Of a stretch of DNA of 64,000 nt, positions 12,086-23,496 are shown piece after piece. The notes below the pieces were generated by a model. It saw nothing but the letters and a program-made list of their open reading frames with translations, searched no databases and was not told where the DNA came from. The stretch covers positions 13,572,142 through 13,636,141 of the forward strand of contig CM050654.1 of assembly GCA_027574665.1 (NCBI GenBank). Reading direction: 5' to 3'. Both the position numbers and the translations under genes were made by a program. Positions within the stretch are counted from its first letter, which is position 1; each line of letters begins with the position of its first letter. Source of the DNA: Rhynochetos jubatus. Lineage: Eukaryota > Chordata > Aves > Eurypygiformes > Rhynochetidae.

Positions 12086-15000
12086 GTGCAGTTTTGGGAA
12101 AAAGAGAACAGAGGCTCTCAAGTACACAAGCAGGCTGGGAAACTTCTGTTTCTTCCCCATTATATCAGCTGGTTTGATATGAGGCATAACTTTCCTAAAA
12201 CCTCTGTCTTGGGTATAATCACTGCAACTTTACAGAACAAGATACACGTTACAGTAGGATGTCTTGGAACATCCCTTACTGTATTTCTTTCCCATTCCTT
12301 TGTTTATATGCAATATCCCTGGGAAGGAAGAAGCCTGACCTTTGTTTACAAACTAATCATTGATGAAGAGCCTGAGCAATATCTAAAAAAGGAGAAAAAG
12401 GCACAGTGCATATTTCCATATTTCGATGGCAAGTCAAACAGCAGATTCAAGAGTCTCTCTTGCCAGGTATCATTCATCGTTCTGACCTCACTCGGCTGTC
12501 ACCCCAAAGGATCGGCTGGGTTTGTAAATATATACATGTATCAGGGAGTGGCAGACTCTTTTACAATATACAGCCCCACTAACCTCTTTCTTCTCAGTAC
12601 TTCTCAGCCAGGATCAGCATTGTCAAGCCTTTTCATTACCTTCATTTTCTTCTTCCACTTCAGGATCCTCTTAAGCCCTTTTTGGTTTTGCTGTAACGTG
12701 AGGCTAATTCTGTTATAAGTCAAAATGTTGACTGGCGTGTGCTGCCTCTGTAGGCTTACTGTTTGTGGGTGAATAGCATCTCTGTGCCACATTTAGCTTT
12801 ACTGGAACAGATTGTTCCAACACACCAATTTTTTTCTTCTAGGCCTCACCTTTATGCCCATATGAAATGCAAGCTGCTTGCTGTTTTGTGTCTTGCTCCT
12901 GTGTAATGAACTAATTCTTTCCCTACACTGCCTTCCTTCTACCGTCACGTCATTTCTACATTGCAGTGATGCTTCAAGGAGGAAATGGCTCTCTTCAAGC
13001 CAAGTGCAGTGCTTGATTGCTGCTGTGTGTTTAGGGTAATTACGGTGCTCTAGTGGCTTGGGGTCTCTGGAGGAGACCATGGAAGGAGATGGTTCCCGGG
13101 GAACTGAGAGGCATTGGATCTACATCCTATGTTTCAAAGCCAAACTGTGGAAGGAGACTCTAGACAGTTCCTAATGTCTCTGTTTTCTTGTAAGCAGGAG
13201 CTGTGGTTACCATGGATATGTGTTGTGATCTTAAATGGAAAGGGAAGAGGATACAAAGGCATGTGCCATGGTGCAATCTGTGCACTTAAGCAGCAGTCGT
13301 TTCAGACTCTTGTAGCCAGTTAGACCCAAACTCAGCAACGTGGATTCTACTAAAGGGATAGAAAGAACCTGGACAAACAGCAAAGATGGACTGGCTGCAC
13401 ATGGTTTGTGAGTGCCAGCCAGCAGTGAACGCAGCTCAAGAGTCATGAGTCAGTGGACCTGCTGCTCAGCAGCAACACGCAAAGCTGCTTCCATCACAGT
13501 TCTGCGCTGGGAGCAGCCCCCAGTCAAACCCCTTGAATCACACCCAGTGTGTGCTGCTACGGAAACAGAGAGCACAGGCGTGAAAAATGAAACAGCACAA
13601 CTGAATTTCCTCTCCCTATTTATAACTCTGTTCAGGGGGATGGAACATTTTTCCTGGAAGAGGACCATCTTAAAACTATTGGGTGGAATAAGAGGAGTGC
13701 ATGTGCACTTTCCAAACCATCTCCAGATTCAAGTGCTGATGTGGGAAGTAGATTTGGACTAAAAATACTGAGGAATTTAATTTTTGGCTGGCAAAAGGCA
13801 GCCAGCTGAGGGACAACATAGGTAGTCAGGGCTCTTGAAGAAATGCCTGCCGACTTGACTGAGGAGGTTTGTGCAGCTGGCTAGACCATCAGAGGTGTAT
13901 ATATTACTATAGTTTTCCCAGGAGCACTAGACTTTTCAGTGCTTAGTGCTCTTTTGTAGCTGTGTTTATAGCTGATGTTCTTATAATACAAAATGGGTTT
14001 TGAAGAGTTAGACCTGCACATCTTTAGCTATGTTTTCAGGCATTGAGCAAGTGCTTGAGTAAATAGCCATGATTCTTTTCTCATCAGGTATATTGATGTG
14101 CTAAGAGTTTAAGAGTGTTCCTGTTTTCTCCACAGAATGCATTCACTTTTCTTTGTCTCATTTTATATCCAAGTACCTGCCTTGCTCTTCTCTGTGCTCT
14201 GAATTGGGAACACATCTCTGCAGGAAACACAGGTTTGTGCAGAGAAAGTTATTGATACAGGTGTTTCATAAGAAATAGATTCACCTTCATGTTCTTAAAA
14301 AAAGAAACATTAAGGCTTCAGGGGTTTTTATCTTCCCAAGCATTAAATGAAGCATTTACTTCTCACAGTTTTTTTCTTCTGTGAAGAGCAAAATCTCCGT
14401 AGCATTTGCAGTAGTCTTTTTCTTTTCTTTCAATGGTGTTCACTGCCCTCTGAGAAATTATGGCTATGCTCAAGTCAGTGATGGACTCCCAGTCTTCAGT
14501 GACAGTGGGGTTTACCCCTCCTGTGTTGGGATTTTTAGATGCTAACTTGATAAAGAGGTTGTGTAATTCTGAGTTGGCCAAGCTCTTGCTACCCTCTAAG
14601 GCTTCAGGTTTATATGGCTATCATCTTCTCTGCAGGTGTTTTTTTCTAGATAAATACAACTTCGTATCATGAGGGTCATGCCTTTTCCATCTCTGGACGC
14701 CCACGGATGAGCAGTGAGGCCCGGCAGAAACATCCCATGGCAGCTGGTAGGCTCTTTTTAAATAGACTGGCTCCCGGATCCTGGTGCAGCCTTTAAAGTT
14801 GGGGGATCTTGGTCTGCAAAGCCCACCCTCACTGCCTTGCTGAGGTCTGTTTTTATAGTGAGTGGATATCATTTCACCTCTGAGATACCCCAAGTGCCAA
14901 TGATGGCTCCTTGCTCTGGAGGGTGCTGACTGTAAGCCCTGGCCACTGGTTTCAGATAAGTCTGGCAGATTACTCTGTTTTAATTTGGAATGGTGCCTCT

Positions 15001-15242
15001 TTTGGCACCAAGGAAAAGACAATTCTCTGTTAGAAAAACAAGCTGTCGCTGACACACTCTCCTGCAGCTGTGCTCATGCTCATCTTTCTTCTTCTCTTCC
15101 ATTTCCATGGATGGCCCTTGAAACCCCTGGTCACTCACTCATCAACCTGTCCTTGAACACTACTTCTTTCAGGGTTGTGGTGCTTTGGGAAGGACCAAAA
15201 CACCTGGGATCCTATAGACACCATGTATCCCTGTGTCCCTGA
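12086..15242. other. Unique sequence containing one unexplained 210-codon open frame
   Basis: An ATG-initiated plus-strand frame runs 12086-12718 without interruption in fairly AT-rich DNA. Its translation is hydrophobic toward the end, has no domain I recognise, and shows no codon-level sign of selection that I can see. In 64 kb read in six frames one such chance frame is plausible. The rest of the interval holds unique DNA with no identified gene. Confidence 0.4.
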
Positions 15243-15399
15243 CCCTCCCCATCTCCCCAGTGTCCTCCCATGACCCCCTCCTTCCTTTCTGTCCCAGTGC
15301 TTCCCACATCCTGCCTACAGCTCCTTCTTGACATGTTCTAGCCACGGCTGCAGCACCACCTGGGTGCCCTGTGCCCCTCTTGGATATGCAAAGGTTACA

Positions 15400-15700
15400 C
15401 TGACGCTGGGCTCATCCCACAGCAGCGAGTGCAGGCACAGCTGGGTTAGCACCTCCATCACCACCACCACATCCTAGAGGCAAGGGCCCTAGTGTCTGGG
15501 AAGGCTGAGGACCCTGGCAACTGGGGTACTGCTGACTCATAGAGACTCCCAGGACCAAGGCATTTGGGGATGCCAGGGACTCCACCACCTGGGGCAACCA
15601 CCAATCCACAGGGACTCCGGTGTCTAAGAGACCCACTGACCTGTGGGGACCCCAGGGACCCAGTCATCTGGGGCACCCACCCCACCCCTGAGGACTCAAT
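15400..15700. repeat. GC-rich degenerate minisatellite-like patch
   Basis: Loosely repeated phrases of about 22-24 bases recur, built from CAGGGAC(T/C)C, CACCTGGGGC and CATCTGGGGC around 15585-15690, with weaker copies upstream. The units are too diverged for an exact period. The patch stands out sharply from AT-rich neighbours. It may be an old tandem array or a GC-biased recombination patch. Confidence 0.4.
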
Positions 15701-16765
15701 TGTGCAGCTCATTTTTAACAGTGTGTCTTTTTATAGAAAAAATTGATACTGCAAAGAAAGAAGGGATATTAGTAAATACTGAGTTTGTGCGTGCCACATA
15801 CAGTACATATTTAAATGGACTCACTGCATTCAGTAACAAGTTTTGCCAGCAAATGGACAACGTCTTCTGTGTGAAATAGTTCAGTTCTAGTAGTTAAAGA
15901 TCTGGCAGACTTCCATCAGACGGATAGTTATTAAACTAAGCAAGGATATATGCACTGCGCTATTTAATATATAATGAAACCCTTTTGATGAATATGTGAG
16001 CTGAGATTAGGGCTGCTAATTTAATCACTGACAGCAGAGTCTCTGTGTATGGAAAATAACGCTTTTGCGTTGAAACTTTCATTGCTGCTAATTTTTCCAG
16101 GTGGCTATTATACAGGCAGGGATCCAACGAAGGGTATTTTCCTGGAGGCAGAAACAAAACTGCAAAAGCTTCAGAGGCAGCTGGGCAGAGAACTGTGGGT
16201 CTGACTGCTGAAAGAAAAAAGTGATTTTGGAGGGGAGCAGAGTCTGTGACCTTTTTTTAGAAAATCAGCCAGGTGGAGAACTCCTGATCAGCCATACCCT
16301 AGCTTTGTCTCAACTGGTTCTGACCATCTTATTGCCCCAGTAACAGTTTCAGGTGTCTGAGGGAGAACTGTGGTTCCCTGCTGGGTAATGGATGACTGTG
16401 GTGGTGTTGCTGGCCAGTTCTCTGCCCCAGCACACTGATGGCTTCTTAAAATTACTGCTGATTTCTCAGGAACAGATTTTATAGTTTTGTATGAGCGCTG
16501 CATCTGCTGAACATCAAATAAATTTTGTGTGTACCGGTGTCAGGAGACAGAAAGAATAAATAGGCCCTAAGCAGACAGAAGGCTATATTTAGGTCTAGGC
16601 TGAGTATGCCCTCTGCCTGCCAAATGCCAAAAAACAAACCAAAATGCTTCTTCATTTCCTGCTGGAGTTATACGCAATTTTTTCTTCATTGTGTTTTAAA
16701 ACTTTCAAATATGGATACAGTCTAGTGTCAGGCAGCTGCATGGTCTGTGACAGCCTCAAGAGCAT
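15701..16765. other. Unique sequence, no gene recognised
   Basis: AT-leaning, CpG-poor DNA with no recognisable repeat or exon. Motifs such as TTTAATATATAATG near 15962 suggest non-coding sequence. Confidence 0.5.
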
Positions 16766-16769
16766 ACGG

Positions 16770-17240
16770 TGTTATTTCCATGCTGTCAGGGCCATGGGGC
16801 ACTAACATGGGTGCTCACTGTCCCTGCTCAGCCCTCCCTGGGGCCGCCCTTCACCTCTACCCCTTGCTCAGAACCTTGCTTCAGGACCTGCCCCAGCAAC
16901 GCCATAGGAAGCTGATCTCCACAGCCCTGCCCTGCCTGGCCATGGGCTCAGATCCATGACCGAATCTGCATGCTGACATCTTGGCCAGGCCTCAGCCCAT
17001 TTCCATCCCCAAGGCCCTGCCCGGCTATCCTGGTATGATTCTGGTCCCCTGAACAAGGCCTGAACCTGACCCCCACCCATGGGGGTATGTCCTGGGCTGG
17101 CCTTGTCCCGTCCCCATCCCCAGGGAGATGCCTGGTGCTGCGCCCAGGCTTCCTGGCTCCCTGAATGAGCTGGTAGGACAGGTTCTGGCCATGAAGCCCT
17201 GCCCTGCCATTCCCAGCGAGCCCCTGCTGCTCCTGGACTT
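16770..17240. repeat. GC-rich degenerate tandem repeat, unit about 95-110 bases
   Basis: The segment 16976-17015 aligns with 17085-17124 at about two-thirds identity (27 of 40 by hand, sharing GGCC and CCATCCCCA cores). Similarity continues downstream: TTCTGG-TCCCCTGAA matches TTCCTGGCTCCCTGAA. A third, weaker copy begins near 17186. This indicates an old minisatellite. Open frames on the minus strand (77-153 codons) arise from this low-stop composition. Confidence 0.55.
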
Positions 17241-18671
17241 GACAGTGCCCTGACACATGTGGTGCCCAATCTTCCAAAGACCACCACTGTAAGACCCTTT
17301 TCATGGTTGCAACTACTACGGAAGATCAATGCACGGAAGCCTTAGGCTAAAGGGGACACAAAGGACTTCCATGATGTTTGATTACTATCTTTTGCCAAGA
17401 GCACGACTCCCTTTTAAACAGGCATTGTGTCTTTGGTGCAAAGCCTGGGGAGTGTGCCTGTTGCAGTGGGGTATGGAGGTTCCTGAGCTAGTTTTAAATG
17501 AAGTGTGCTGGATATCACAGAGGAATCCAGCCATGGGACTCAGCATGAGCTAAATTTACCCTGCTTCTCTGCACTGTGGCCATACTCTGGTTTAGAGGGT
17601 TGACAAATGGACTGCAGCCTGGCATTAATCCCAGGTTCAAATAGGAAACAAAGAGTGCCAAGAGACATTGGAAGAAGAAAAAGAGCTGCTTGTCACCAGC
17701 ACTTAGAGGACTTTAGCCCTTCAAGAAGAGATTCTGAGCTCCTGATGAGAGCAGACTTTCATAAACTGCTTTTCAGTTTTTCAACTGTACAGCCAGCCTG
17801 GATCTTCTGTTCACAGCACTTCTGAAGTTGCTAAAAAAAAATCAGTTATTGAAAGCCTCTTTTTTTGTCCCTTTTTGCCAAGACTGACTCTTGTAAGTAA
17901 TGCTGAGCCTGTGCACACAGCTCTATCAGGCATGAACCTGCAGCTTGTGAAATGGAGAACCACAGCGTACACCTTTGTGGGGAAGACAGTTGAAGAGATA
18001 GGAGTGCAACACTTATTTTCTTCTAAAGCTCTTTTAGAGCAGTCTGTCATCCCTAATTTTCCTTGCTATATGTATTGTTTCCTTTCATGTGCAGACTATA
18101 CATAGACGTGAGTGGAAAACCACCAACTCGATGAGCGCAAAGTGTTTTGGAACATGTTATAGCATGAAAGTCAGGTTGCTTAGGTCCCACTTAATGCCCA
18201 ACACAAAAAGTAATGCTTCATGACCTGCTGTTTCAGGAAAGGATAGTTCTATTTTAAATCTTTCAGTACTTGATTATGACTCACTGGGTCATCTGTGTTT
18301 TGAATGCAGCAGATTCTGTTGTGTGGGTACATGTGTATGTGGTGTATACATCAGTGAGAAGAATTAGGGTAGACTATCTAACTACTTCCACTTCTCATTT
18401 CTATAGACTAGAGATCTTTGTAGTTGCTTAACCTGAAGCAAAGAATGCAGTAAATACTGGATGGTGGGATTAGGAGCTTTCTACACAACCCATTGGAAAG
18501 GTAACAAAGAGTTTTTGCACAACCAAATGCTTATTTCTGGTATCCAGCAGAATGCAAGTCTCCTAGCTGAACCACAGATTCAAAACTGACTATGCATGAC
18601 CAAGGGAATGATAAGATTTCTTTAGCCAGCCAGGTAAAACACTCAAGTCTTTGATCTTGGTCTCCAATAAA
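17241..18671. other. Unique sequence, no gene recognised
   Basis: Mixed CpG-poor DNA with short open frames only. A small hairpin GCTCT-TTT-AGAGC sits near 18028. I see no exon or repeat family. Confidence 0.5.
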
Positions 18672-18770
18672 GATGCTGCTCTGATTCAATTGACACTTAA
18701 ATGGGTATAAATCAGGAATAGCTCATGTAAATCTTACATCTGTACTTCACCTTCTGGTAAGCCTCATGGG
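18672..18770. repeat. Possible ancient amniote repeat fragment
   Basis: The phrases CTCTGATTCAATTGACACTT and GGTATAAATCAGGAATAGCTC resemble a decayed reptile and bird repeat whose core is 'TGTAAATCAGGAGTAACTCC'. The match is short and diverged, so this is tentative. Confidence 0.3.
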
Positions 18771-19693
18771 CTTGACAGTGATGTGATCTAATTTAAAGTG
18801 TCATTGAGAATTTATTCAGAATGTGTTTTACAAGAATACTCTGGAGCACTTCTTTATTTGAAAGGAGAAAGTAGGTTAAAAGAAAGATAATTTATAAGGA
18901 AAAGTCAAGGCAAGAACACTCAGCATGAGGGCCTGGTTAGACACATGGCAGTGTTTAATCCGTACTGTTCCTAATCCTTCAGGCCAGGCTTGCAACACGG
19001 GAAGCTTTCCTGTTCTCGCTCCTGGACGTCCTGACTGCTTAGAGAGAGCAGTCCCAACCTCCTCATTTTGTGTCGGCTTAATAGGAACAGTGTAAAAGAT
19101 GAGATGCAGCATATGTTAAAAGTATATGCCTGTGGGCTACATATGTCATGCAGCTAGAAAGTTGCTGCTCTATAAATCTAAGTAACCAGGAAGAATGAAA
19201 CCAGAGCCTGTTGGTGCCCAGTAATAAGGCCAAGAGACAACCATTACGATCAGGCATATGGGCAGCCAAGTGAATAATGCTGCCAAGAGGAATGCCTACA
19301 GTGCAGCAGTTGGGAAATACTGATTAAAAAGTCCTAAAGTGGCTGCTTGCCCCTGACAAGCCATTTCTGCTGAAGCAGGCATCTTTCCAGGCTGATTGTT
19401 TCTAAATGTGCTTTCAGGCTTGTGCATTTTGGATGTGTGTAGCTGAAGCTGGTTTGTTCTTCCTATCTATATCTGCAATGCCTCCTATCTTACCCATAAT
19501 TTCAGCTTATCATCACCCTCCTGGGAATCTTCAGTTCCTCAACAGACCTGGCTGGAAACCTCCCCTTATGCATCATTTCCTGAAGAATTCAATCAGCTTA
19601 GCAGGAAGGGCCGAAAGCCAAAAGCTACAAATAAGTTAAGCTTTATTTTGGTAAAGGGAACACGAAATGTATCTGCTGCTTTTCTTCTTTTTA

Positions 19694-19707
19694 TTTTTTT
19701 TTTTTTC
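19694..19707 (+). repeat. Poly-T tract
   Basis: Fourteen consecutive T within a wider T/C-rich stretch. It is not visibly attached to a retroposon body, so it is probably simple sequence. Confidence 0.85.
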
Positions 19708-19959
19708 CTCCTCCTACTCATTGTATGTGAAAGGTGAGGATGAAATCTGAGTGTCAGATATTGGATGTTGCTAAAAGTAGACATCTCTAGTGAGACCTTT
19801 TGGTGTTTGTGTGTGATAAGGGTGTTTTATAGTTAAGAATATATTCATGTCAAATGGCTGGCAATCTGATCAAATCTATCACTTTGCAATCTCTCATTCT
19901 CCTATTTTTCTTCCCCCCTCTGCCCCCATTACATGAATATGTTGTTGCTCCAAAGTTTT

Positions 19960-20160
19960 ATTCCTTACTTAAATAAACTCTGGGGAAGTAGTACCAGCAA
20001 CCTAAAAATAAAGCAAGTTGTCAACAATGAATATATGATGTATTTATGTCATTTAGCCAGTATTAGAGCTTTATCACAGTATATGTGATCACTGTGAGAA
20101 AAATCATATCAATAATATTTACAAAGATATGGAAAACAAAATGTAATAACTTTGCTGTTT
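19960..20160. promoter_or_regulatory. Candidate conserved non-coding element
   Basis: This AT-rich unique block has many TAAATA, ATTTATG and ATATCAATAAT motifs plus a local palindrome, GTGATCAC, near 20086. The texture is typical of vertebrate conserved enhancers. This is a sequence impression only. Confidence 0.35.
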
Positions 20161-22559
20161 CTACAAAACCATGTCTGCTTCAAACCAGCCTTAGGATCTG
20201 GGCTGCATCTCATTCAGCACAGTCATGTTCTTGATGCATAGTGTGCTGTGAGCTCTTGAGAGCAGTTTTGTTGCACTCAAGAGTAGTGGTGCTAGTTCTG
20301 CCCGCAGTCTGATCAGCCCCTTGCTACCCGAAGGGTCTGTGAGACTCATTTTGTCATGTATATGGGCTTTTGAGGTCTCAGGTAAGAGTAGTGTTACATC
20401 TACATCATATTCATAGCTGTTGACAGCTACAAGGCATTTTCCTAATCAGAAAAAGCACGTTCAGAAAATGGTTGTTGTTGCTGCTGTTCTTTTTTAAACT
20501 TCCTTGTGGTAATTGTGCCAAATAGAATGTCACTATTTGAAGAAGGTGAAGGAGCTGATGAAGTTAAATTCTGAGATTCCCTCATCATCATAAAAGGGTA
20601 AAGAGTGACTGCAAATGTTCTTCATGAAAAACAAATGGAAAGCCGGAGTTTCTTCTCCCTGGTTTTGCTTGAGTGGAGTAAATACCAATTTATGGTGGCA
20701 GGCATGAGAGAAGGGCAAGAGCCCCAGGGAAAACACATACCAACACGTAACAATTAAATAGTTGAGAGTTGGTTCCTCCTTGCAGAGACTTAAGGCTGGA
20801 AGCTAGTGACAATTAGTGGTGAAAGCCACTCTTTCCCCAAGCAGCAACGATGCCCTGCTTTACTTTATCTCTTTACTAACATTTACCTCTTTGGGTTTGT
20901 CGAGTGTCTCTTCTGGAGTCTGCGATTGTGTGCCTTACGTTGACAGACATATAAGAAATGAGGTGTGGTTTTTAACGTGATTGGCTCAGATTAATTTTGA
21001 GTGTGTTACAGTGTTGATCTCGGCTCTCATCAGAGTTTATACAACGTGATCATTGCTGAAATGCAGTGTTGCGCAGAAGTGAGAAGTATGCTTACTTGGA
21101 GACCCATCTCTGAAAGCTTCTCTGCTGGATGTGGATATCACTGCTGGAAGCACAATAAAGAAGAAATGTTGGTGGTGGAATTAACCTGTCTTTAGCTGGC
21201 ATCTCTTTGTATCTGCATCATGAGCTAGAACTTGCTCAGTTGCTGTGTGAGCTCCTGAGTGGATTGGCATTGCAGTGGTGAGTCATTTCTTGAGGTCAGA
21301 ACATTACAATGCACTCCAGAGTTGCCCCTGGCTAAAGCCATTTTAAGTGAGAGAGAATTAATGAGATTTACAGCAAAGGTCCTTTCTTCTTTGCAGCTCG
21401 CTGAAGGATGGAGAACCTCACCCTCCCTGCTTATGTGAACTTGGCTATGGATCTACATAGCAGCAGCACGTGGGGTTCCTTGCAAGGTAAGGGCTTTGAA
21501 GGTCCTCAAGCTGTTGAGTGCATGTGTGTGTCCAGAGACAAGGGGTAACGGTATGCCTGATGGAATAATCTCAGAGTGTCTAGAATTGTGATACGTGACA
21601 GAGATGAAAGATGGGAGAGAGGGAAAATGGAGACAGGCCCGTAAAACAGCGACAACAAAGTCTCTTATGAGTAAAGATCTCATGATGATATGAGGCTCCC
21701 AATGGGAATGGTGTCACTGCAACCACTACCTCTTCACAGACAGATTTCCATTCATATCCCAGCATTTGGCTCTACTAATGGGACCCCTTTGCAGGGAGTA
21801 GCTGCTTCTGGAGAGCAGGATACGTTGTGCTAGTATCAGTCTTTATACCAGGCAAAATGCATGAAGAAATACAGTTTATGCTAGCATAAACAGTTAAGTA
21901 CTGGATTACCAAGATAGGGTCACTGCTTACTAAAGAAAAACACAAAAATGAGGAAACTCAAACTTTAAGACATCTGGCACTTATCCCTTGGTTTAGAGGA
22001 TATCTGAAGCATCTCTCAGCTTCAGAAACCTCAAGAGACCAATTCAAAACTTCACCAAGATGGTATTTTTCAGTGGGCTTCCATCCGCTTCTCACAATTA
22101 TTTGGGACAGAATGATGTTCCCCTTTTTGTTGAGTATCAATGAAGCTTTAAAATCGCTCTCATACAGAACAGTAAAAAAATACTGAGGTAAAAATACTAT
22201 TGGTAGCTGATAAGAAAGATGGACTCCCTTTTTTCAGCCCCATCTATGAAGCTGTTATCTGTTACATAAAGGTGAAGACAGCACAGTTTAATATCTGGGT
22301 TCTTTTAGATAGGCTCATCCTTCTAAAAAGCCACAAGATGTCAATTACAGTTATTATTGGAAATCTTGTACTTTGCACAAGAAAAGCCACAAGGTTTAAG
22401 TTTATAGTGAAATCATGCGAGTTTTCTGCATCAGCTTCTGAAAGATAACACTCTTAACTGCCTTACAGTTAAAATCTCCTTGCTGGCTGGAAGCAGGAAG
22501 GATAAACTGGTTATGGAGATCTTAGAACACTAGCTTGTCTTCCCTGTAAACTATCATCT
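20161..22559. other. Unique sequence, no gene recognised
   Basis: CpG-poor DNA without recognisable repeats or exons. Open frames are below about 85 codons. A (GTT)n-like stretch lies near 20470. Confidence 0.5.
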
Positions 22560-22980
22560 GGCCTGCCAGTATCATCTTTAAAACATAAAATACACATCTG
22601 TGTTTGTAGGTTTTATGCATTGCTTGCACATCTGATGCTACAACTAGCATGCATTAGTCAGCTATGTTATGTGACCCTTTATTCTTGCATTCTAATGTCA
22701 CCAGGCTCAGGCTGTTAAAGATTAACTTGACAATTATTTTGAAAAACATAACCTGACTTCATTAACCTGTTGTAAGGAAAGGACACTTGATGTTAAAATA
22801 TGTCATTACCTGCTTCTAAGCCTAACATGGTGATGCACTTCATGCTTTATTGCTCTTAATGCTCTATACACAGATACAATTCAACCCTTTCTTACAGTAA
22901 ACAAAATCATCACGTATTTATTTGACTCTTGGGTCTAAGGTACTGTGATGTTTATTGTGGAAGCTAACAGAACATTCTGG
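22560..22980. promoter_or_regulatory. Candidate conserved non-coding element
   Basis: About 420 bases of AT-rich, non-repetitive sequence have densely spaced homeodomain-, SOX- and POU-like words (TTAAAGATTAACTTG, GACAATTATTTTG, TTCTAATGTCACC, CACGTATTTATTTG). No homopolymer or TE signature interrupts it. It reads like a conserved developmental enhancer, by inference. Confidence 0.4.
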
Positions 22981-23129
22981 TGGGCCCTTAATTGCTTTCT
23001 GTTCAGAGATGTCCATTAGCTCTTACTGCTAAAAATGCTAAAATACCAACAGTATTTCCATAGCCCCAGTGAGACGGAAGCTGGGCAGCTCCCCAGGTTT
23101 CTTACTAATATTCAGGAGAGGTCTCCTCT

Positions 23130-23240
23130 CTCATAGTATGTTTTCCTGAATAATTGATCTCAGCCGCCCACTTTGGCCTCTTAATGATTCCAAAGGCTTT
23201 ATGATTTAATAACAGAAATTAATAAAATAAGCTTGATACC
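23130..23240. promoter_or_regulatory. Candidate conserved non-coding element
   Basis: A short AT-rich block contains CCTGAATAATTGATCTC, TCTTAATGATTCC and AATTAATAAAATAAGC. It lies just right of the larger 22.56-22.98 kb candidate and could belong to the same regulatory module. Confidence 0.3.
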
Positions 23241-23461
23241 AATTTCAGCCTAGGGCTTTCTTTCCCTCACTGTGCACCCGTAGTGAAGATGATTGCTTTT
23301 CTACTGCTAATATTCTTCCTAGGCATCTTTTCTAGGGAGTGCTGTAGAGTTCATTGCTGTGCTCCAAATTCCTCTTATTTGTCTAGGGACTTTGGGTTTT
23401 GTGGGTTTTGTTTTGGTTTGGTTTTCTTTTGTTTCATGCAAGACCTTAGCTCAAGGCTAAA

Positions 23462-23464
<3 letters not shown>

Positions 23465-23493
<29 letters not shown>
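23465..23493. repeat. (AT)n microsatellite
   Basis: Twenty-nine bases of uninterrupted AT dinucleotide. An open frame running through it translates as an IYIY repeat, which is an artefact. Confidence 0.95.

Positions 23494-23496
<3 letters not shown>

Noticed and set aside
16868..17329. 153-codon minus-strand frame
   Set aside because: Lies on a degenerate minisatellite; its repetitive translation follows from the DNA repeat.
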